64,000 bases of DNA from an uncultured Clostridia bacterium (GCA_947630765.1 CANRIX010000004.1:42879-106878), one strand, 5' to 3'. Positions 41,600 to 50,356 are shown, counted from the stretch's first letter. Notes: a model not told the origin generated them from the letters alone. Program-made: numbers and translations.

Positions 41600-43963
41600 T
41601 CAAACCTTTTGGTCGATAGCTGCAATCAAATCTTTGACCGTTTTTTCCAATGCCTTATGGTTTGTCTTTTTGTACAGTTCCATAGCCTCCGAGTAGCACG
41701 CTCCCGCCTTCTGTATATCGCCCATTTCCTGGTATATATCGCCTTCCAGTTTTATGAGTTCGATATAATCAACGGTACTGTCCCCATTGATAGACAATCT
41801 GATTTCTTTTGCTTTGGAAATATACGAGATTGCCTTATCAAAATCCTTTTCCTCTTTTTTTGCACAAATTAACCCAAGAAGCGCACAACAGGATGCATAT
41901 CCGTTTTTATCCTCTGATTTTTCAAAAAATTCTGATGCGCAAAGAAGAATTGCCTCACTTTCGGCGTAGTCGCCTTTCATAAGCAATGTTCGCCCAATGT
42001 GATATCTTGTCCACGCATTTGAATCTCCACGATAGGTGTTGTAAAAGTCAATACAATTTTTTATACATTGGTCCCCATAAAATAGCGATTTTTCATAATT
42101 ACCAACACCGCGATAGGACTCTATCAATCTGTGCAGCAGTCCAACATAATACCGCCCGACGGTAGCGTCGATTTTATCGGTTGACATCGTTTTTGCATAA
42201 TCCCAACCGCGCTCCGCGATTTCACACGCCGATTCGTACTCGCCGGTTAAAATATGTGCTTGCGCAATTTTCTCATAGCAATGCAGTATGAGCGCAATAT
42301 TGGTTTCTTCTTTGAGAAGTTCTCTGAAAATTTCGCCGCCCTGTTCGTATTGGGCATTGTCATATAAAACTTTCGCATGTCTATATCGGATTTGTCTTTT
42401 CATTTGCCAGCAATAATTGATTCTGGTATCAACTGAATTTATCAATTTTAGATTCAATTGCTTCTTTTTATAATCATCGTTTACAACATCTATTTCTGTC
42501 ATCTCCAGCAGACTTTCAAAAAAGCGTTTGCAGTTTTCCTGATGCTCATATGCTAAATCCAAAGCAATTTCGGCGACAATCGGATGTAGAAACACTTCAT
42601 CCGTATACGCATTATGGATTACCCAATTTTTCATAATGAGTCCGTCTGTGACCTCGTACTCCTCGATTCCGCAAAGCGTATGAAGAAGTTCAACCGTTAT
42701 TCCGCATGAAGGAACAAGCGATAAAACGCAAAGTATTGTTTTTTCGTCGTCAGACAACTCTGCTATCGAGAAGATATGCTTTATCGCCTCCCAAACTGCA
42801 TTCGAGGCCTTTTTTACCTTATCCGTTTTCTCATCTCGCAAACTATGCTTTGACAAAATTTCGTACATTTCACTAGGAGAAATCCGGCGGCTGCGCGCAA
42901 CACCCGCAATCAACTGTATGCTGAGCGTATGCCCGCGATATAAGTCAATCAGTTTCTTGACTGCCAAAACGTCATTTTCGGTCAGCGGTCGCCTGTATTC
43001 GCTGCAAAAAAGTTCGATAAGTTTTTTTGTGTCACTTATCTCAGATATCTCTATATATGTTATGTTTTTAGAAGAACCGAGATTTTTTGTCGTGAAAATG
43101 ACAGAGTATTCTCCCCGACAAAAAAGTTCAAGGCACGGATCATCAGAAACATTGAAATTGTCAATAATAAGCAGAATACACCTGTTGGCCGACAGTTCCC
43201 GTAGTTTCAGTAATTTCTTATCAAAATATTCCCTGTCGCTATCCTCAGGATAGTCCGATCTGCGCATGCCATTGATAAAAACGTAGTTGTCGTTTACAAA
43301 CGTGTCCAGCAGACTTTTTTCAAACGGTATCCAAAGGACAGCGGAATATTCGTCTGCATGAAGCTCCGCATATTTTTTGGCAAGCTCACTTTTTCCTATT
43401 CCGCCGATTCCGACAAGCGAAACTTTTCCAAACGGTCGTTTCAATACGTTTTCGATTTCTTGAAGCTCCTGCTCACGTCCGATAAAATTTGCGACAGAAG
43501 ATACCGGGGTGCTTAACAGCGGAACGGTGTGTTCTTCTGGATTCTTTGACATTTTTTCACTGATTCTGCTTTTTATCATGTCGGCAAGTTCGGCGATTCT
43601 TTCATCGAGGAGTGGTTTTGTCGCGTCAATACAATGTTTATTATTTAAATCGTATTCAAGGTCGCCGTTAAGCGCAAGAGAAGAATTTTCAATTATGAAC
43701 GGTATGACGGGTTTCTTGTATGTCTGCGCAAGACCTTCCTCATTTGCAACATGTTCCGACAAAACAGAGTTGACACTTTGCACCAATACAAATACCTTGC
43801 TTGCGGCAATCGCATTTCGTATGACTCGCTTGTAATGTTCGCCGCCGCGTACTTCGTGCGTGCACATCCAGCATGTCAAATTATGATCGTCCGAAAGTTT
43901 GTGATAAATATCCTCGACTTTTGACTGATCCTTAAACGAGAAGCTGATAAAAACATCTGCCAT
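41600..43963 (-). CDS. TIR-STAND-TPR protein, candidate anti-phage NLR-like NADase
   Basis: 787 residues from ATG 43963 (AAGGAG eight bases upstream). The TIR domain is 1-140, with 'FISFSFKDQ' and putative catalytic Glu75 in 'SEHVANEEGLA', matching the S-x-x-V-x-x-E pattern of bacterial TIR NADases. STAND/NB-ARC ATPase: Walker A 'GIGGIGKS' (185-192), Walker B 'ILLIIDNF' (263-270), 'SVIFTTKN' (287-294), then winged helix. TPR-like helical repeats from about 530 to the end would be the sensor. Strongly AT-rich and beside an integrase relic. Function as an infection-triggered NAD+-depleting system is inferred from the architecture. Confidence 0.88.
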   Translation of the reverse strand: MADVFISFSFKDQSKVEDIYHKLSDDHNLTCWMCTHEVRGGEHYKRVIRNAIAASKVFVLVQSVNSVLSEHVANEEGLAQTYKKPVIPFIIENSSLALNGDLEYDLNNKHCIDATKPLLDERIAELADMIKSRISEKMSKNPEEHTVPLLSTPVSSVANFIGREQELQEIENVLKRPFGKVSLVGIGGIGKSELAKKYAELHADEYSAVLWIPFEKSLLDTFVNDNYVFINGMRRSDYPEDSDREYFDKKLLKLRELSANRCILLIIDNFNVSDDPCLELFCRGEYSVIFTTKNLGSSKNITYIEISEISDTKKLIELFCSEYRRPLTENDVLAVKKLIDLYRGHTLSIQLIAGVARSRRISPSEMYEILSKHSLRDEKTDKVKKASNAVWEAIKHIFSIAELSDDEKTILCVLSLVPSCGITVELLHTLCGIEEYEVTDGLIMKNWVIHNAYTDEVFLHPIVAEIALDLAYEHQENCKRFFESLLEMTEIDVVNDDYKKKQLNLKLINSVDTRINYCWQMKRQIRYRHAKVLYDNAQYEQGGEIFRELLKEETNIALILHCYEKIAQAHILTGEYESACEIAERGWDYAKTMSTDKIDATVGRYYVGLLHRLIESYRGVGNYEKSLFYGDQCIKNCIDFYNTYRGDSNAWTRYHIGRTLLMKGDYAESEAILLCASEFFEKSEDKNGYASCCALLGLICAKKEEKDFDKAISYISKAKEIRLSINGDSTVDYIELIKLEGDIYQEMGDIQKAGACYSEAMELYKKTNHKALEKTVKDLIAAIDQKV

Positions 43964-44098
43964 AAGTATTTCTCCTTTTTTTGATTTTTTTTGTAGACAA
44001 TATAGGGGGTGATACTTATTTATCATTTACCTTTTCGGATGGACCGAGCGGAAAGAATCCTTCGCGCCAATACAGCTCGGATATCTGCTGTAGACTTC

Positions 44099-44197
44099 AA
44101 GCGACAGATAAGTTTTCTGTAACGTCACCGTTGCAATTCGGTTTTTAGCAATCAACTTAACAAAGATACTTTTAGTGTTGCTTTATGTCTGTCGCTT
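44099..44197 (-). promoter_or_regulatory. Structured leader of the TIR-STAND gene
   Basis: AAGCGACAG (44099-44107) and CTGTCGCTT (44189-44197) are inverted copies enclosing about 80 bases. They lie in the roughly 270-base untranslated leader predicted from the promoter at 44239-44267. It might form a long hairpin that controls expression; alternatively it is debris from an older insertion. Confidence 0.4.
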
Positions 44198-44238
44198 TTT
44201 TGCTAAAAAAAATGTAAACGTATACTTTAATTTATGAT

Positions 44239-44267
44239 AGTATACGCCTTTTTCGATAAAAAAGCAA
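44239..44267 (-). promoter_or_regulatory. Probable promoter of the TIR-STAND gene
   Basis: Minus strand TTGCTT (44267-44262), 17-base spacer, TATACT (44244-44239). The -10 region lies in the GTATAC...GTATAC inverted repeat (44219-44245), which could be an operator. Confidence 0.55.
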
Positions 44268-44360
44268 GAGGAATATTGATAACTTATGAATTTTTTCTTC
44301 ACCTATGGGAGAAATCATGCGTTATAAAAAAAGGCGTCGATGCGTTTCGAGGAACTGTAA

Positions 44361-44921
44361 GCCTATGGGGCGGTCTTCACCTTGAACACCGGCGTTCGAT
44401 TGGGTGAACTGATCGGCCTGCAATGGAAAGACGTCAATTTCCAAAAGCATACCGTTCGGATTCGCAGAACGGCCGGCAGACTTTCCAAAGTCGCGGAGGA
44501 CGGCAGCCTCGTGGCAAAGAGCGATATCGTGAAATCCACGGAAATCGTAGTTCGCACGCCGAAGTCCATTACTTCCAGACGCGAAATTTCGATGTTTGAC
44601 CGGCTTTGGAATGGGCTGATGGAATACCGGGAACGACAACGGGAAATGATCGAGTCGCTGGGGAGCGATTATGACGATCAGGATTATATTTTCGGAACCA
44701 CAATGGGAAAGGTATATGATCCGCGCGTCTACGAGGACTTGTTCAAGAGGTGCCTGAAATCGGCGGGGCTTGGGGATATCAATTTTCATGCCCTCCGTCA
44801 TACGTTCGCGACGAGGGCATTGGAGGCCGGGATGGATATCAAGGTCCTGTCCGCCATCCTCGGTCACGCGCAGGCGTCCACCACAGGCAATATCAAAAAT
44901 AGTCACACGCAAAAAATTTGA
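44361..44921 (+). pseudogene. Tyrosine recombinase (phage integrase) relic
   Basis: The catalytic-domain fragment keeps Arg in 'NTGVRLGELIGLQW', 'HALRHTFATR' (HxxR) and His in 'LGHAQASTT', so it clearly derives from a Tn916/phage-type integrase. A stop codon sits directly before the fragment at 44358-44360, so the N-terminal arm and core-binding domains are gone. At the other end the frame stops at 'NSHTQKI', before the nucleophile Tyr expected a few residues later. It cannot be active. It marks the AT-rich island as former mobile DNA. Confidence 0.82.
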
Positions 44922-44952
44922 TAGCCAAAGCAGCCTGATGGATGTAAAAAGC

Positions 44953-44987
44953 GCAGCCCACGGATTCACCTCGAATCCGTGGGCTGC
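44953..44987 (+). terminator. Strong hairpin after the integrase relic
   Basis: GCAGCCCACGGATTC / GAATCCGTGGGCTGC, fifteen perfect base pairs around ACCTC, followed by TTGCT. Terminator-like, possibly the original integrase terminator. Confidence 0.65.
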
Positions 44988-45077
44988 TTGCTGGCATCTG
45001 TATGAGGGAGGTTTCTATAGATTGACAATCGTAAGAAGCTTCCTTTCAAAAATTTTTTCGAACTTTTCCGAAATAGG

Positions 45078-45106
45078 TTGAATTTATCCTACTTGTTGTG
45101 TATAAT
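45078..45106 (+). promoter_or_regulatory. Promoter of phd-doc
   Basis: TTGAAT (45078-45083), 17-base spacer, TATAAT (45101-45106). TTGTGTATA and TGTATACAA around the start site form an imperfect inverted repeat that could bind the Phd-Doc complex. Confidence 0.75.
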
Positions 45107-45126
45107 AAATATGGAGGTGTATACAA

Positions 45127-45369
45127 ATGACAATCAACACGAACACGCTGGTTTCCATCACGGAAGCCAATCAAAACTTCTCCCGTGTCGCTCGGCTTGT
45201 TGACGAGAACGGCGCCGCAGTCATTCTCAAAAACAATGTACCGCGCTATCTTGTCGTGGAATTCGGGCAGGCAGAGTCCGAGCAGCTTGCCGCCGACGAG
45301 GACGTTATGGCGATTTCCAAGCGCCTGATCGAAAAAAATCGACAGGCTTATGAGGTGCTTGCCAAATGA
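45127..45369 (+). CDS. phd: Phd/YefM-family antitoxin
   Basis: 80 residues. The N-terminal Phd fold is marked by 'LVSITEANQNFSRVARLVDE' and 'GAAVILKNNVPRYLVVE'. The charged C-terminal helix would neutralise the toxin. Phd antitoxins bind their own promoter. The stop overlaps the doc start (ATGA at 45366), the usual arrangement of this toxin-antitoxin type. GGAGGTG lies before the ATG. Confidence 0.92.
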   Translation: MTINTNTLVSITEANQNFSRVARLVDENGAAVILKNNVPRYLVVEFGQAESEQLAADEDVMAISKRLIEKNRQAYEVLAK

Positions 45370-45743
45370 AGCGGCTGACGAAAGAGCAGGTTCTTTTGCT
45401 CCACAGCGCCTTGACACAGGAGACGGGTGGAACCGACGGACTGCGCGACGAGGGGCTTTTGGAGTCTGCTTTAGAAACGCCGTTTCAGCGTTTTGGGGAA
45501 ACCGACCCCTATCCATCCATACGGCAAAAGGCCGCGCGGTTGGGATTCGGTCTGATTCGCAATCACGCTTTTCTTGACGGCAACAAGCGGATCGGCGCGC
45601 ACGCGATGCTTGTGTTTTTGTCGCTCAACGGAATTGAACTGACCTATACGCAGTCCGATCTTTCCGATCTGATTCTCGCCGTTGCCGCCGGTACGCAGAG
45701 CTTTGACGATATGGTAAAATGGGTCATTGAACATCAGGAATGA
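45366..45743 (+). CDS. doc: Doc-family (Fic-fold) toxin
   Basis: 125 residues, the usual Doc length. The Fic/Doc active-site loop is intact: 'HAFLDGNKRIGAHAM', matching HxFx(D/N)GNKR. Doc phosphorylates elongation factor Tu and halts translation until Phd masks it. The N-terminal 'GLRDEGLLESALETPFQRF' is characteristic. It is the second gene of the pair and runs into its own terminator. Intact, so the module is probably functional and may stabilise the island. Confidence 0.93.
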   Translation: MKRLTKEQVLLLHSALTQETGGTDGLRDEGLLESALETPFQRFGETDPYPSIRQKAARLGFGLIRNHAFLDGNKRIGAHAMLVFLSLNGIELTYTQSDLSDLILAVAAGTQSFDDMVKWVIEHQE

Positions 45744-45780
45744 AAACGGCACAGTTAGAGTGAGGACTGCGCCGTTTTTA
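45743..45780 (+). terminator. Terminator of phd-doc
   Basis: AAAACGGC-ACAGT / ACTGC-GCCGTTTTTA stem-loop overlapping the last base of the doc stop codon. Confidence 0.75.
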
Positions 45781-45845
45781 TATCTTCTGCCGTATGCAGC
45801 TGAGCAAATAAAAAGAGATTAAATAATAAAAAGGGTTTTAATAAA

Positions 45846-46075
45846 AGGTGTGGTATACTATCTTCGCAGATTTGCAAAGCAAGTCCCAAAAGCTTCGCTT
45901 TTGCTGCGGGTTTACCGCAGGCTCGATATTGACGGCCTTGCAAAAATGCTCTTACAAGCAAGCATTTTTGCTTCGTGGGATAATCGTTCTCGGATTGGAC
46001 CTCGGGTCAAAACGCACGCGCGCGGTCAAAACGGAAAAGTGTGCTATACTATACTCAGAACCGATCACTTTTGTT
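45846..46075 (+). repeat. Duplicated promoter-like sequence with hairpins before the Sel1 gene
   Basis: GTGTGGTATACTAT (45847) and GTGTGCTATACTAT (46036) are direct copies about 190 bases apart. Between them is a hairpin GCAAAAATGCT / AGCATTTTTGC (45940-45971) and a second AAAAGC-TTC-GCTTTT one (45888-45902). No gene is supported here; the frame open from 45850 lacks a ribosome site. Confidence 0.45.
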
Positions 46076-46089
46076 ACGGAGGACGAAAA

Positions 46090-47355
46090 ATGCAAGAGAA
46101 TATTACCCTTTCCCCGGAATTTGAACGTCTGCTCGATCTGTTTCGCAGCGAGAGCGCCGGCGACCCGGCGGCACAGTGTGAGCTTGCGGTTATGCTGTTG
46201 AAAACCGAAACGCCTGAGAACAGAAGAAGAGCGCTTGTGCAGTTTCGGGATCTTGCCCACGGAGAGTACACCGTATCGCAAACAAACGCCCGGTTTATGC
46301 TGGGGGTATGCTATGAAAACGGCTTCGGCGTTTCAAAAAGCTATAAAAGCGCCGTATTATGGTACAGAAAAGCCGTCGGTAATATTTATAGAAACGATTT
46401 CATCAAAAACCCCGATCCCGTCAGCGAACGGGGCATCAAAAGACTTACCGAGCTGACCGAAGGCAGAGACTTTGACGAGGCGCTGGACGAGATCCTTTTT
46501 GACGAGACCTCGGACGAGAGCGTGGATTGCGTTACAGATTCGGCGGAAGCGGGCGATGTGGAATCGCAGGCGTACCTGATGGAGCTGTATGACCTCGGAA
46601 CGAGGGACGTCCCGGAAGATAAACAAAAATCCATGTATTGGGCGCAAAGGGCCGCCGAAAACGGGAGCACAAAGGCGATGGAGTATGTGGCGGATCATTA
46701 CTACAACGGTTTCCATGTCGAAAAGAACGTTCCTTTTGGGCTTTATTGGTACGAAAAGGCGTCACAAAACGGGTCGGATTCCGCCCCGGGTGCGATCGCG
46801 CATCATTTAGAAGCGCAAAAGCGTCATAAAGAGGCGGCAGCGTGGTATCGGCTTTACGCCGAGCGGCAAATCAAGTACCGCGACTGGCGGCTCGGCTGGG
46901 ACAAAAACCAAAACGCCGTGCATACGAAGCGGAAAACAAGTTATTCCGTAAACCAGCTCAATCAAAAGGATGAGCATAACTTTTACAGCTTCTTAACCGA
47001 CGCTCTTCGTTTCGATTCGCAGAAGGCGATCACAGCGTCGGGCACGTTTGAGGGCGGCGCGCTGATCGCGTTTTCGCGGCGGGGGAACAAGGGGCTTTCC
47101 GCGGAGGGGCTGGCATATTTCGCGGAGCGTTTCGGCGATCGGTGGGCGATCGGGCGGTTTTTTCACGCATCGCAGTATGGCAACGGAGGTCTCGTTTTTG
47201 ACGAGCGATCTCTGTGCGTCAATCTTCCGGCAGCCTCGGCGGAAGAAGCCCTGCAAACGGCGGAGAAAATTTGTCGGCGCTTCCATCAAACCGGCGCGTT
47301 GGTAAAATTTTGCAGCACGGACGAGTTGTACATAATCCGGCGGCAGGGCGAGTGA
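46090..47355 (+). CDS. Sel1-like repeat protein
   Basis: 421 residues from ATG 46090 (GGAGG six bases upstream). Several Sel1/TPR-like helical repeats occupy about 35-265, for example 'ARFMLGVCYENGFGVSKSYK' and 'SAVLWYRKAVG' and 'ADHYYNGFHVEKNVPFGLYW'. The C-terminal 150 residues form a separate domain that I do not recognise ('GTFEGGALIAFSRRGNKGL'). No signal peptide, so it is probably a cytoplasmic scaffold. Sel1 proteins in islands sometimes accompany effectors or defence genes, but that is only context. Confidence 0.78.
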   Translation: MQENITLSPEFERLLDLFRSESAGDPAAQCELAVMLLKTETPENRRRALVQFRDLAHGEYTVSQTNARFMLGVCYENGFGVSKSYKSAVLWYRKAVGNIYRNDFIKNPDPVSERGIKRLTELTEGRDFDEALDEILFDETSDESVDCVTDSAEAGDVESQAYLMELYDLGTRDVPEDKQKSMYWAQRAAENGSTKAMEYVADHYYNGFHVEKNVPFGLYWYEKASQNGSDSAPGAIAHHLEAQKRHKEAAAWYRLYAERQIKYRDWRLGWDKNQNAVHTKRKTSYSVNQLNQKDEHNFYSFLTDALRFDSQKAITASGTFEGGALIAFSRRGNKGLSAEGLAYFAERFGDRWAIGRFFHASQYGNGGLVFDERSLCVNLPAASAEEALQTAEKICRRFHQTGALVKFCSTDELYIIRRQGE

Positions 47356-47397
47356 TCCGAACCTGCCGGCGGAGAAAAACAAAAAGGAGCGATCACA

Positions 47398-47562
47398 ATG
47401 AAACTGAAAGACGTATCAACAAAAAAGTTGGTGGAGGAGCTGGCAAAACGGGAGGGTGTAGAGTTTCTTTCGGTCGAGCCCTACGAACCGTACAGCATCA
47501 CTGCGGGTGGGCAGACGGTAAGCGACAGCGGACCGGTGGTGATTTTGCGGATCTGGGACTGA
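47398..47562 (+). CDS. BC1881-family small phage-related protein
   Basis: 54 residues, starting 'MKLKDVSTKKLVEELAKREG' and ending in a beta strand 'VVILRIWD'. This matches my recollection of the BC1881 family, short proteins found mainly in prophages and integrative elements of Firmicutes. AAAAAGGAG lies nine bases before the ATG. Function unknown; perhaps DNA or replication-associated. It supports a phage or element origin for the island. Confidence 0.75.
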   Translation: MKLKDVSTKKLVEELAKREGVEFLSVEPYEPYSITAGGQTVSDSGPVVILRIWD

Positions 47563-47567
47563 ACAAA

Positions 47568-47744
47568 ATGAACGACGCGACCGTGTGTCTGAACCCACAG
47601 TTAAATCGGGAGGATATTTTGACGCAAATTGATAAGGAATTCGGACTTAAAGGTCTGTCGTTTGTTTGCGTCAAAAGCGACGGCTCGGCGCACTATCGGG
47701 CAACGACGGAGGACGATGAAGAACATAATGATTTTCCCAATTAA
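47568..47744 (+). CDS. Small acidic protein, function unknown
   Basis: 58 residues, acidic C-terminus ('TTEDDEEHNDFPN'). It begins five bases after the BC1881-like gene and has no clear ribosome site of its own, so translation would depend on coupling. No family recognised. Composition matches the island genes. It could be a non-coding stretch, but the spacing and uninterrupted frame favour a gene. Confidence 0.5.
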   Translation: MNDATVCLNPQLNREDILTQIDKEFGLKGLSFVCVKSDGSAHYRATTEDDEEHNDFPN

Positions 47745-47771
47745 AATAAAAAAAACAAGGAGAAATGAAAA

Positions 47772-48584
47772 ATGAACAAAACCAATCACCCTGAACTTGA
47801 AAATCTGGTAGAAGAACTTGTATGCACTGCAAACACAAATATTGATAAAACCGAACCCGTCGTATCCGGATTGCAAACGATAGGCAAAAAACTATTGACA
47901 GAATACGAACTGAAAATCGATATAAACGGCAAAACAATAACAATTGAGCCTTTAAGGCTCGAACCGTATCTTTTTTGTAAGGGCTTTGCTGATAAATTTA
48001 TGCATTATATTAAAGACAATATAAGATACTACGGCCCGAAGCAGCGAAATCGTTTCGGGAAGTTATACATTCATAGCGGGTATTCTGGGGTAGATCTTGT
48101 TTTATCAAACAATGAAAATTACGCATTTTCATTTTTAATAAAAAACTCCCGAATTTCGGTAGACGGCGAAATTGTTTTGCCTTTTACGAAACAGTACGGC
48201 GTAGCCGGATTGTTAAAAGACCACGGCGTTCCGATCGACTATGATGAAGTAGTTTTGTGCGCAAAAAAAGTTCCAAACAAATCTGTTGTTTTTCAAACAA
48301 TAAGAAACGGGTTGCTTACAATCTCCGAGCGAGACGATTTCTCGAAAGAAGAGCAGGACAAATTTAATACGTTGTTGATTGCTTCGTTTATAGAGTTAAA
48401 AGAACATACTTCTTGTCAATTTGATTTTGAAACGGGTTACGGCGGGGATAGAGCAGTTGTTGAGTATTTGAAAAAATACAAAAAAGAACATCCCGAAACA
48501 AGTGTCGACGAACTGGATCGTATGCGAAAACAGTTATTTCCCAATGGCAGTAAAAGCGAATTTGTAAAGGAATTCAAAAACTAA
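47772..48584 (+). CDS. Uncharacterised island protein, 270 residues
   Basis: AT-rich gene, Lys-rich soluble product without signal peptide or membrane helix. The N-terminal third is alternating strand/helix and the rest appears mixed alpha/beta, with 'SGYSGVDLVLSNNENYAF' near the centre. No catalytic motif I can name. AAGGAG lies 11 bases before the ATG. The agmatine-deiminase-like gene starts one base after its stop, so they are co-transcribed. Confidence 0.65.
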   Translation: MNKTNHPELENLVEELVCTANTNIDKTEPVVSGLQTIGKKLLTEYELKIDINGKTITIEPLRLEPYLFCKGFADKFMHYIKDNIRYYGPKQRNRFGKLYIHSGYSGVDLVLSNNENYAFSFLIKNSRISVDGEIVLPFTKQYGVAGLLKDHGVPIDYDEVVLCAKKVPNKSVVFQTIRNGLLTISERDDFSKEEQDKFNTLLIASFIELKEHTSCQFDFETGYGGDRAVVEYLKKYKKEHPETSVDELDRMRKQLFPNGSKSEFVKEFKN

Positions 48585-48585
48585 C

Positions 48586-49386
48586 ATGCTCTGTTTTTCC
48601 TCTCTCTTACTCTCTACCCCCGCCTACGTGCAGGAGGCGGAGTGGCTGTTTGACGCGCTGGAAACCCAGGGCGTCGAATACCGTCTGCTTGACGGCACAA
48701 AAGATATCTGGTTGCGGGATTTTATGCCGGTGCGCACCAAATCGGGCAAATATATCTCTTTTCGTTACGAGCCGAGCTATCTTGCAGATAAGCCGGAGCT
48801 TCGCACGGATTTTCGGCGCGATATCGCCCCGCATTTTTTGCCAGAAAATCTCGTTTATTCCGATATCAATCTGGACGGCGGAAATATTGTATACTCTCCC
48901 TCGCGGGAAATCGCCGTCATCAGTGAGCGCATTTTTTCGGAAAATTCGAACGTTTCCCGCTCTTCGCTCGTCGGGGCGCTCGAACGGCTTTTGGATGCCC
49001 GGGTGATCATCATCCCGTCGCTTTCGTCCGACATGACGGGTCACTCCGACGGAATGGTGCGGTTCTTGGACGAGCACACGGCGCTCGGCAACGGCACGCC
49101 CTATCAAAACGGACTGGAGCAGAAAATCGCGCGGACGCTACAAGCGAACGGGATCGACACCCCCGATTTCCCATACTTTTCCTCGCCGAAAGACAGCGCC
49201 GTCGGCTGTTATCTCAATTTTCTGGAAACGGAAAAGGCGATATTTCTGCCGGTTTTCGGCGTGCCGGAGGATGAAATCGCCGTCAAGAGAGCGACCGAAC
49301 TGTTTTCAAAGCCGGTCGTGCCGGTCATGCTAAACGAAATCGCAAAAGAAGGAGGCTGCCTGAATTGCATCAGCTGGGAATGGTAA
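48586..49386 (+). CDS. Agmatine deiminase / peptidyl-arginine deiminase-like enzyme
   Basis: 266 residues, guanidino-group modifying fold. Conserved 'DIWLRDFMP' (Asp), 'INLDGGNIVYS', 'DMTGHSDGMVRFL' (His-Asp) and catalytic Cys in 'EGGCLNCISW'. Members hydrolyse agmatine or arginine-like guanidinium groups to ureido products plus ammonia. It is shorter than typical agmatine deiminase (about 350), so the substrate may differ. The next gene begins inside its 3' end. A guanidino-modifying enzyme inside a mobile island next to a GNAT suggests small-molecule or peptide modification (inference). Confidence 0.82.
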   Translation: MLCFSSLLLSTPAYVQEAEWLFDALETQGVEYRLLDGTKDIWLRDFMPVRTKSGKYISFRYEPSYLADKPELRTDFRRDIAPHFLPENLVYSDINLDGGNIVYSPSREIAVISERIFSENSNVSRSSLVGALERLLDARVIIIPSLSSDMTGHSDGMVRFLDEHTALGNGTPYQNGLEQKIARTLQANGIDTPDFPYFSSPKDSAVGCYLNFLETEKAIFLPVFGVPEDEIAVKRATELFSKPVVPVMLNEIAKEGGCLNCISWEW

Positions 49387-49742
49387 ACAAGGCGAGCGCG
49401 GACGAAAAAATAAAGCGCGTCTTGTCGGCGCGGAGAAGCTTTTATAATGCCGCCGCCGCGCTTTTGGAATGCGACGACGCATACGCCGCGCGGATCAAAA
49501 CGGAGCTCGAACGGTTGAAGATTGCAAGGTATTTTCGTCCGTTTGCCGGCCTCCCCTACCTGTGCGAGGTCACGGCGGACGAAATCCAGTCGTATCTCGA
49601 AACGGCGCGACGGATCTATCTTCGGCAGGAGCAGATCGTAATTGATGCAAAAGAGAAGCTGTGCCGGATCGCGCTCAACCCGCGCGTCACGGCAAATATT
49701 CCGCTCGGGGATAAGGTCGCCGTCAAAAGCATCTTGATTTAA
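49365..49742 (+). CDS. Uncharacterised helical protein
   Basis: 125 residues from TTG 49365, which has AAGGAGG ten bases upstream; ATG 49380 is an alternative but farther from it. Mostly helical, rich in Arg/Ala/Glu, with no motif recognised. The start overlaps the deiminase gene by 22 bases, so expression is coupled. It may be a partner of that enzyme. Confidence 0.6.
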   Translation: MHQLGMVNKASADEKIKRVLSARRSFYNAAAALLECDDAYAARIKTELERLKIARYFRPFAGLPYLCEVTADEIQSYLETARRIYLRQEQIVIDAKEKLCRIALNPRVTANIPLGDKVAVKSILI

Positions 49743-49763
49743 GATTGAAAGGAGTGCTCCGTT

Positions 49764-50324
49764 TTGGAGAAAAATCAAAACGATTTATTATGGACACGCG
49801 CGGATATTATCACCGATCGGCTTATTCTCCGCCCTTCGGACGACGCGCGCGACCTTGCGGATTATCTTTCCCATCTCGAAGCCGCGGATGAGTATTTTAT
49901 CCAGTACGGCGAGGAACGCTCGGAAGCGCTGATCGAAGCGATCGATTTTCACACCGCGCCCGTGTGCTATTATACGGTTTTTCGAAAAGATACCGGCGTT
50001 ATGGCGGGATACGTGGGCGTTATGCCGCTTCGGGAGCAAAAAGCGGGGGATCTGGAATTTTACGTCTTTCGGGAGTTCAGAAGAAACCGCTACGCTCACG
50101 AAGCGCTGACGGCGTTGATCAAGCGGTTCTTCGACGGCGGGCTGACCGATGAAAAGTACCAAACCGTTATTGCAGAGACCCTTGCGGAGAACGAGCCGTC
50201 GATCCGGCTGCTGGAATCGCTTGGATTCAAACGGGAAGCCGCCGGGTTGCGATTTCTTCTTTCCGACGCCGATGAGCAGCCGTCCGGTTACGGTATAGCG
50301 CGGTACGTACTGCAAAAATCATAG
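49764..50324 (+). CDS. GNAT-family N-acetyltransferase
   Basis: 186 residues from TTG 49764 with AAGGAG about 11 bases upstream. RimJ/RimL-type GNAT: 'ITDRLILRPSDDARDLADYL' at the start, 'VMAGYVGVMPL', the acetyl-CoA loop region 'FRRNRYAHEALTAL' and 'ENEPSIRLLESLGFKRE'. Transfers an acetyl group from acetyl-CoA to an amine; target unknown. It continues the island operon that begins near 47.4 kb. Confidence 0.85.
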   Translation: MEKNQNDLLWTRADIITDRLILRPSDDARDLADYLSHLEAADEYFIQYGEERSEALIEAIDFHTAPVCYYTVFRKDTGVMAGYVGVMPLREQKAGDLEFYVFREFRRNRYAHEALTALIKRFFDGGLTDEKYQTVIAETLAENEPSIRLLESLGFKREAAGLRFLLSDADEQPSGYGIARYVLQKS

Positions 50325-50356
50325 AGATTTCTTGAAAATATCGGAGGGGAACTCAA

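Noticed and set aside
41221..41619. Open frames on both strands running through the hairpin after the phosphatase/kinase gene
   Set aside because: Both begin in or read through a 34-base palindrome with a T-run that is much better explained as the operon terminator.
45850..46089. N-terminal extension of the Sel1-repeat protein
   Set aside because: The in-frame ATG at 46090 has GGAGG at correct spacing, while the upstream stretch holds hairpins and a duplicated promoter word.
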